Positions 55,574 to 59,677 of a stretch of DNA of 59,677 bases are shown piece after piece. The position numbers and the translations under genes are program-made. Each line of letters begins with the position of its first letter. The stretch's first letter is position 1. The stretch comes from Paenimyroides ummariense. GTDB lineage: Bacteria > Bacteroidota > Bacteroidia > Flavobacteriales > Flavobacteriaceae. Under the pieces are notes generated by a model. The model was not told the origin of the DNA and made no database searches. It worked only from the letters and a program-made list of their open reading frames with translations. The stretch lies in NCBI RefSeq assembly GCF_900115115.1, contig NZ_FOVI01000017.1, forward strand, positions 1-59,677, written 5' to 3'.

Positions 55574-55962
55574 AAAAGAAACAAAACTCCTGAGCGTCAC
55601 TACTCGTGGTCGATTAACGATTTAATAGCGAAATCAAATAAACTTGCTTTTTCAAAGCTTCGGACAACATTTGATTTTACGCTATTTTCATCGAATCGAC
55701 GCTCACTGCGTTGTGAATGCTCAGTTTTAGATTGTAGTAATTTGTATTATTGGATTTTTGATTGAAAACGGAATATACTAAGTAGCAGAATCGAAGCGTC
55801 ATTATCGTTAAAACGAGTGTCAATTGATTGAAGAATACGTAAAAGAATCGGGTAGCTTTGCTACGATTCGATTCTTTAGCATTCAAAATTTAGATTGACC
55901 GTTTTAATGATACGGCAAGATAAAGAAAAAGAGATTTTTGCTTCTTTTCATCCGAAAAGAAG
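55574..55962. repeat. 389-bp dispersed repeat, copy 2
   Basis: Flanks as in copy 1. The central part is a different inverted repeat (AAAGAATCG/CGATTCTTT enclosing GTAGC/GCTAC). Apparent minus-strand frames here are not protein-like. Confidence 0.85.
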
Positions 55963-56036
55963 AAGAATTAAGAAACAAATTGTAATTGTAAAAACCGAAT
56001 TATTTGTTAGAAACTAAATTAAAAAGTTTATACCTA

Positions 56037-56055
56037 CAAGGTTTTTAAAACCTTG
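56037..56055. repeat. Palindrome CAAGGTTTT / AAAACCTTG
   Basis: Near-perfect 19-bp inverted repeat in the 44 nt before the sigma factor start; could be a terminator-like or regulatory stem. 55963-56098 otherwise holds no gene. Confidence 0.5.
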
Positions 56056-56098
56056 CAGGAGAGAAAACACAACTTGTATAATATAAAACCCCACTATT

Positions 56099-56868
56099 AT
56101 GCCACAAAAAAACTTTGAATTACTAAAAAAAAAAGCGACCCTGCAGCATTAGAAAAAATTCATGCCCTATACAACAGACGGATCTTTTGGATAGGCAGAA
56201 GGATAATAGCTGATGATTATGAGGTGGAAAACCTGGTACAGGATACTTTTCTAAAACTATGGGATTGTCGCGAAAAAATACAAGACCCAATGCATATCCT
56301 TTTTTTCTTGCAATATGTGATTAAGAAATCCTGCTTGTCGCATTATAACAAACCTAGGAACAAATTTTTTAGGAAGGTAGGGTCATTGGAAAGCTATGAA
56401 AACTTTCAGAACTATCTTGCGGGTTACGATCCCGCTGATGTAGTGGAAAACCTAAAGGATCAAGAATCTCAACAAAAAATGTTCGATCTGGTAACCAGTG
56501 TATTGCCGCTCATTAAGCCGGAACGGAAGCACCTTATCAACCTTTGTCTGAAATATGGTTTTAGGTACAAGCATATTGCACAGGTTATGGGTAAAAGTAC
56601 TAAACAAACGGTAGACGAGGTAAATAGAGCGATTGAAGATATAAAAAAAATAGTTGCTGTAAGAAACAGGAACGAGAAGAAGTTTAAACCAGAATTGGAG
56701 CAGAAAGCAGTTAGTGAAAGGCAGTCACAGGTTTTAAAGCTGCGCTGTGAAAAGAAATTTTCATTTGCAGCCATCGCCGAACAACTCAACCTTTCCCAAA
56801 AGCAGGTGCATGAAGAATTTATGGCAGCCTATAAGTTTGCGCAGCAGCATAAGTTACAGTCACTTTAA
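56099..56868 (+). CDS. ECF-like sigma factor linked to dCas12f, frame broken at a poly-A run
   Basis: ATG at 56099 reads 12 codons (MPQKNFELLKKK) to a run of ten A (56125-56134), then hits TAG in frame. Moving to the -1 frame at the run restores 244 codons: SDPAALEKIHALYNRRIFW, then sigma region 2 (VENLVQDTFLKLWDCREKI; GTG 56224 is the next internal start). Two region-4-like helix-turn-helix modules follow: PERKHLINLCLKYGFRYKHI...STKQTVDEV (about 56494-56660) and SERQSQVLKLRC...AAIAEQLNLSQKQV (about 56710-56860). The ORF ends 10 nt before dCas12f. Slippage could yield about 256 residues; a homopolymer sequencing error or pseudogene is possible. Predicted to direct RNA polymerase to dCas12f-bound sites. 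Confidence 0.85.
56125..56134 (+). other. A10 slippage site in the sigma factor gene
   Basis: Ten consecutive A. The upstream frame starts with ATG and the downstream frame codes for region 2; they join only with a net -1 shift (equivalent to eleven A in the mRNA). The downstream frame alone begins after a TGA at 56116 with no ATG or GTG before 56224. Confidence 0.75.
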
Positions 56869-56878
56869 ATCTGATATC

Positions 56879-57976
56879 ATGAGTAAGACAACAATTAAAT
56901 TAACTAGGAAGATAGAGCTAAACATCGATCTTCCTACAAAAGAACAACGTAAAGAGGTATGGGAAAAGCTGTACAGGTGGCAGAATATATACTGCAGGGC
57001 GGCCAACCTTACAATGAGCCACCTGTACGTACAGGCGATGATTAAAGATTTTTTATACCTGACCGAAGGAATAAAGTATAAATTGGCAGATGAAAAGAAA
57101 GATCCAAACGGCATGCTGCAATGTTCGCACAGTAGTAGTATCTACAGGATGCTGAGTCAGCGGTTCAAAGGCGAAGTACCGACGAAAATACTAAATCATG
57201 CTAATTACGAGTTGATGAATAAGTTCAAAAAAAATTATATGGACTACGTGAACGGTAAACGTTCTTTAGACAATTTCAAATCTAACACAGTTTTTCCATT
57301 CGGTATCGAAGGTTTTAAAAGATTTAAGTATAACGAGGAAATTAAGGCGTTTAGTTTTCGTCTCTATTCGGTGCCGTTTAAAACCTTTCTGGGTAGGGGT
57401 TTTACTGAAAAGTACAAACTGCTGCAGCAACTTTTAAGCGGAGAAGTAAAACTTTGTAGGTCGCGTATAAAATTAGAAAAAGGTAAAATCTATTGGTTGG
57501 CGGTATTTGAAATCCCAATAGAAGTACATTGCCTAAAGCCCGATGTGGTTGCTGAAGCTTCTTTATCGTTAGAGTATCCTATTTCGGTAAAGGTAGGTAG
57601 GAAGAGATTGGACATTGGTAACAAGGAAGAGTTCTTACACCGAAGGCTGGCAATACAGGCTGCGTATACACGAACCAGAGAATCGGTTAAGTACTGCAGG
57701 GGCGGACACGGAAAGAAACGAAAATTGAAGGCGTTGGACAGGTTTAAAAATTTGGAAGCTAATTACGTTTCAAACCGCCTGCATGAGTATAGCAGAAGGC
57801 TGATTGATTTTTGTATTAAACATCAGGCAGGAACATTGGTATTATTAGATATGCAGGAGAATACAGATATAGCAAAAGAAGAACAGTTCGTCTTGCGTAA
57901 CTGGAGTTATTACGAACTAATAAACAAAATAAAATATAAAGCTGAAAAGGCGGGTATTGAATTGATTACTACCTAA
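56879..57976 (+). CDS. Nuclease-dead, truncated Cas12f-like RNA-guided protein (dCas12f)
   Basis: Encodes 365 residues from ATG 56879. N-terminal Cas12f/TnpB-like region (LTRKIELNIDLPTKEQRKEV, YRWQNIYCRAANLTMSHLYV), wedge-like strands SRIKLEKGKIYWLAVFEIPI (195-214), then RuvC remnants. At RuvC-I, GIDLG-like sequence is EASLS, so the catalytic Asp is Ser228. At RuvC-II, VLEDL is VLLDM, so the Glu is Leu323. The chain stops at YKAEKAGIELITT, just before the zinc ribbon (CxxCG) and RuvC-III Asp found in active relatives. DNA binding without cleavage is predicted. Adjacent sigma gene and downstream guide-like array support RNA-guided transcription activation. A TldR-type repressor is the alternative. 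Confidence 0.88.
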   Translation: MSKTTIKLTRKIELNIDLPTKEQRKEVWEKLYRWQNIYCRAANLTMSHLYVQAMIKDFLYLTEGIKYKLADEKKDPNGMLQCSHSSSIYRMLSQRFKGEVPTKILNHANYELMNKFKKNYMDYVNGKRSLDNFKSNTVFPFGIEGFKRFKYNEEIKAFSFRLYSVPFKTFLGRGFTEKYKLLQQLLSGEVKLCRSRIKLEKGKIYWLAVFEIPIEVHCLKPDVVAEASLSLEYPISVKVGRKRLDIGNKEEFLHRRLAIQAAYTRTRESVKYCRGGHGKKRKLKALDRFKNLEANYVSNRLHEYSRRLIDFCIKHQAGTLVLLDMQENTDIAKEEQFVLRNWSYYELINKIKYKAEKAGIELITT

Positions 57977-58001
57977 TAAACAATATATTAAGGATACATT
58001 T

Positions 58002-58079
58002 ACACCCGTAAGGTGAGGTTGTTGGTACATACTCACGGAATGCACAAAGCATATACAGCTAGAAATATTAATTAAAAAA
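58002..58079 (+). ncRNA. Candidate guide RNA 1 (58-nt scaffold plus 20-nt guide)
   Basis: Scaffold 58002-58059 has a CACC-CGTAA-GGTG stem-loop and an ATGC-ACAAA-GCAT stem-loop, ending ATACAGC. The following sequence (from 58060, TAGAAATATTAATT) differs from all other copies, as expected of a guide. Exact ends inferred. Confidence 0.6.
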
Positions 58080-58214
58080 AAGGCTAACCTTAAAGAAAAA
58101 GAAGTACAATTAATAACTAGTTTAATCGTGATCAATAACAAAGCACAGCAGATTACTGATATGATAATTGGAAAAATGAAACTGTTGTGAATAATAATAT
58201 TTGAGGGTGCCTGT

Positions 58215-58292
58215 ACACCCGTAAGGTGAGGTGGTTGATACATACTCACTGAATGCATAAGGCATATACAACAAATATAACAATTAAAAACT
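58215..58292 (+). ncRNA. Candidate guide RNA 2
   Basis: Scaffold 58215-58272 ending ATACAAC, guide-like sequence from 58273 (AAATATAACAATTAAAAA). An alternative upstream pairing GGGTG/CACCC competes with CACC/GGTG. Confidence 0.6.
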
Positions 58293-58421
58293 CACCCTAA
58301 AGCAAAGGAAGTACAATTAATAGCTAGTTTAATTGTAATCAATAACAAAGCACAGCAGATTACTGATATGATTATTGGAAAAATGAAACTGTTGTGAATA
58401 ATAATATTTGAGGGTGCCTGT

Positions 58422-58499
58422 ACACCCGTAAGGTGAGGTGGTTGATACATACTCACTGAATGCATAAGGCATATACAACAAATATAACAATTAAAAACT
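58422..58499 (+). ncRNA. Candidate guide RNA 3 (identical to unit 2)
   Basis: Scaffold 58422-58479; both scaffold and guide are identical to unit 2, so this is a recent duplication. Confidence 0.6.
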
Positions 58500-58628
58500 C
58501 ACCCTAAAGCAAAGGAAGTACAATTAATAGCTAGTTTAATTGTAATCAATAACAAAGCACAGCAGATTACTGATATGATTATTGGAAAAATGAAACTGTT
58601 GTGAATAATAATATTTGAGGGTGCCTGT

Positions 58629-58706
58629 ACACCCGTAAGGTGAGGTGGTTGATACATACTCACTGAATGCATAAGGCATATACAGCAAAGATAACAATTA
58701 AAAACT
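58629..58706 (+). ncRNA. Candidate guide RNA 4
   Basis: Scaffold 58629-58686 ending ATACAGC; guide region (AAAGATAACAATTAAAAA) differs from units 2-3 at one position. Confidence 0.6.
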
Positions 58707-58838
58707 CACCCTAAAGCGAAGGAAGTACAATTAATAGCTAGTTTAATTGTAATCAATAACAAAGCACAGCAGATTACTGAAGTGATTCTTGGACAAAAGC
58801 AGAACCTGTTGTGAGTAATAATATTAGAGGGTGCCTAT

Positions 58839-58916
58839 ACACCCGTAAGGTGAGGTTGTTGGCAAACAATCAATGAATGCGTACGGCAGATATAACAGAG
58901 AATATTTAGAGTTTAT
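58839..58916 (+). ncRNA. Candidate guide RNA 5
   Basis: Scaffold 58839-58896 with the second hairpin changed to TGC-GTACG-GCA (pairing kept) and ending ATATAAC. Guide region AGAGAATATTTAGAG is unrelated to the other copies. Confidence 0.55.
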
Positions 58917-59047
58917 TAATGGAAAGCTTTTGTCAAGTATATGTAGCTCCGTAGTGGTTCAAAACAACAATAGTTAGTGTATACTTAATTACGAAGCTAT
59001 ATTGAAATACAGTATGTATAGGGATATAATATTTTGAGAGTGGTTGT

Positions 59048-59125
59048 ACACCTATATAGTGAGGTTGCGGGTAAAAAGTCACTGAATGCAGTAAGAATAT
59101 AAAACTCTGAAAAAACTTATAAAAA
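59048..59125 (+). ncRNA. Candidate guide RNA 6 (degenerate)
   Basis: Scaffold 59048-59105 keeps the exact 58-nt length and the AAC end, but both hairpins are weakened. Guide region TCTGAAAAAACTTATAAA is unique. May be decaying. Confidence 0.4.
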
Positions 59126-59235
59126 TAAATAAGAACCTTTAAAAGCCTTACAAATACATTTTTCACAGAAATAGTTAAAGTGTTTAAAAATAGTTAATTA
59201 TAACGTTCTGCGTTTTCTAAATTAATAATTATTAT

Positions 59236-59243
59236 TATTTTTG
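59236..59243 (+). promoter_or_regulatory. Putative -7 element for the DUF1737-like gene
   Basis: TATTTTTG fits TAnnTTTG and lies 26 nt before the ATG at 59270. Confidence 0.5.
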
Positions 59244-59269
59244 AAATAACTTACCAACATAATTATTAA

Positions 59270-59431
59270 ATGGAATGTCACGTATTAACTGCGTCAAGGG
59301 TTAAAGACCTTGAAAGACAAACTAAAAATGCACTACAGGATGGTTGGCAGCTTAACGGCTCATTGTCGGCTATTGAAATTCCTACAAGAAACAGTTCAAA
59401 AACGGTGTTTTATCAGGAAATTAAAAGATAA
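59270..59431 (+). CDS. Small DUF1737-like protein
   Basis: Encodes 53 residues. The pattern CHVLTASRVKDLERQTKNAL then QDGWQLNGSLSAIEIP matches the short DUF1737 fold (VLTA...LE..V...L..GW...G). Function unknown. It sits after the guide-like array with its own promoter-like element and terminator, so a link to the dCas12f system is not established. Confidence 0.75.
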   Translation: MECHVLTASRVKDLERQTKNALQDGWQLNGSLSAIEIPTRNSSKTVFYQEIKR

Positions 59432-59441
59432 TTGTTTAATC

Positions 59442-59466
59442 AACAGGCTGCAAAGCCTGTTTTTTT
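59442..59466 (+). terminator. Rho-independent terminator after the DUF1737-like gene
   Basis: Perfect 8-bp stem AACAGGCT/AGCCTGTT with loop GCAA, followed by a T run. The last 211 bases of the window show no gene. Confidence 0.92.
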
Positions 59467-59677
59467 ATGTTTTGTATCCACTTGATTAAAAGGATCAGAA
59501 GAGAAAATTTTTCAGTCACTAATCTTAAATAAATACGGAATATAACAACAATTCCCGGTTCCCTTGCTGTTAAATGAGCTTCCGATAACTATGGTTTTTC
59601 AAAATAAAAAATGTTAAAATTCTCACTGTTTTTTTTACGAATAATTTAATAATTTTACGTTGGAACAAACAAATAAG

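Larger units (their letters stand above)
57977..59105 (+). repeat. Tandem array of six guide-RNA-like units
   Basis: Six direct copies with cores starting at 58002, 58215, 58422, 58629, 58839 and 59048 (spacing 213, 207, 207, 210, 209). Each has an upstream TAATATTTGAGGGTGCC-like stretch, a 58-nt core, a short variable stretch, and a roughly 110-nt conserved tail. The first unit begins 26 nt after the dCas12f stop; the sixth is most diverged. Confidence 0.9.

Noticed and set aside
56747..56878. Longer N-terminus for dCas12f
   Set aside because: The upstream in-frame stretch overlaps the sigma gene's coding sequence in another frame; the ATG at 56879 gives the natural Cas12f-like start.
57917..58258. 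Minus-strand protein containing HSVSMYQPPHLTGV repeats
   Set aside because: It is the antisense translation of the guide-like repeat cores; the repeated peptide simply reflects the DNA repeat.
57977..59105. Canonical CRISPR array
   Set aside because: Units are 207-213 bp long with conserved tails of over 100 nt, and no cas1/cas2 genes are present. It is a tandem gene-like array, not short repeats with spacers.

Overview
The window looks like chromosome of a Flavobacteriia-type member of the Bacteroidota. It is AT-rich, carries type IX secretion (T9SS) adhesins with a Por-type C-terminal sorting domain and SprB repeats, has several TAnnTTTG-type -7 promoter elements, lacks strong Shine-Dalgarno sites, and its intergenic DNA is loaded with the palindromic interspersed repeats common in this group.

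Layout. 1-5 kb: 5' part of a huge minus-strand secreted adhesin, a small hypothetical gene and repeat-filled DNA. 5-8.5 kb: a minus-strand OmpR-type two-component system with two envelope genes; a shared TTCCCA-type motif sits in front of the regulator and both targets. 9-13.5 kb: a YciE-like ferritin-fold gene, a lipocalin-like lipoprotein and a HipBST-like split toxin-antitoxin operon. 14-22.5 kb: a TPR/LuxR-type regulator divergent from an operon of a small secreted protein, a 1759-residue T9SS adhesin and an outer-membrane barrel. 23.5-52.7 kb: a large surface polysaccharide (O-antigen/capsule) locus. It encodes dTDP-rhamnose (rmlBCD and rmlA), galE, UDP-GalNAc and UDP-GalNAcA synthesis, a Wzx flippase and EpsG/Wzy-like polymerase, glycosyltransferases, an amidotransferase with HisH/HisF partners, UDP-FucNAc synthesis (three enzymes plus a WbuB-type transferase), and an initiating phosphoglycosyl transferase with formyl-, deacetyl-, acetyl- and aminotransferases for an amino/N-formyl sugar. 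An AT-rich block at 34.9-38.5 kb suggests modular exchange. 52.7-56 kb: an XRE regulator divergent from a candidate structured RNA across a long palindrome, then repeats.

The most exciting part is 56.1-59.1 kb: an ECF-like sigma factor gene (two region-4-like modules; reading frame broken at a run of ten A) directly followed by a C-terminally truncated Cas12f-like protein whose recognisable RuvC residues are lost, then six ~207-213-bp direct repeats. Each repeat holds a conserved 58-nt hairpin-rich core ending in A(A/G)C, followed at once by a stretch that differs between most copies. This is the architecture expected of an RNA-guided transcription-activation system: dCas12f with a guide RNA recruits a sigma factor. 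The tandem multi-guide array is the unusual part.

No tRNA, rRNA or canonical CRISPR array was recognised. Functional calls rest on motifs read by eye; no database search was run.
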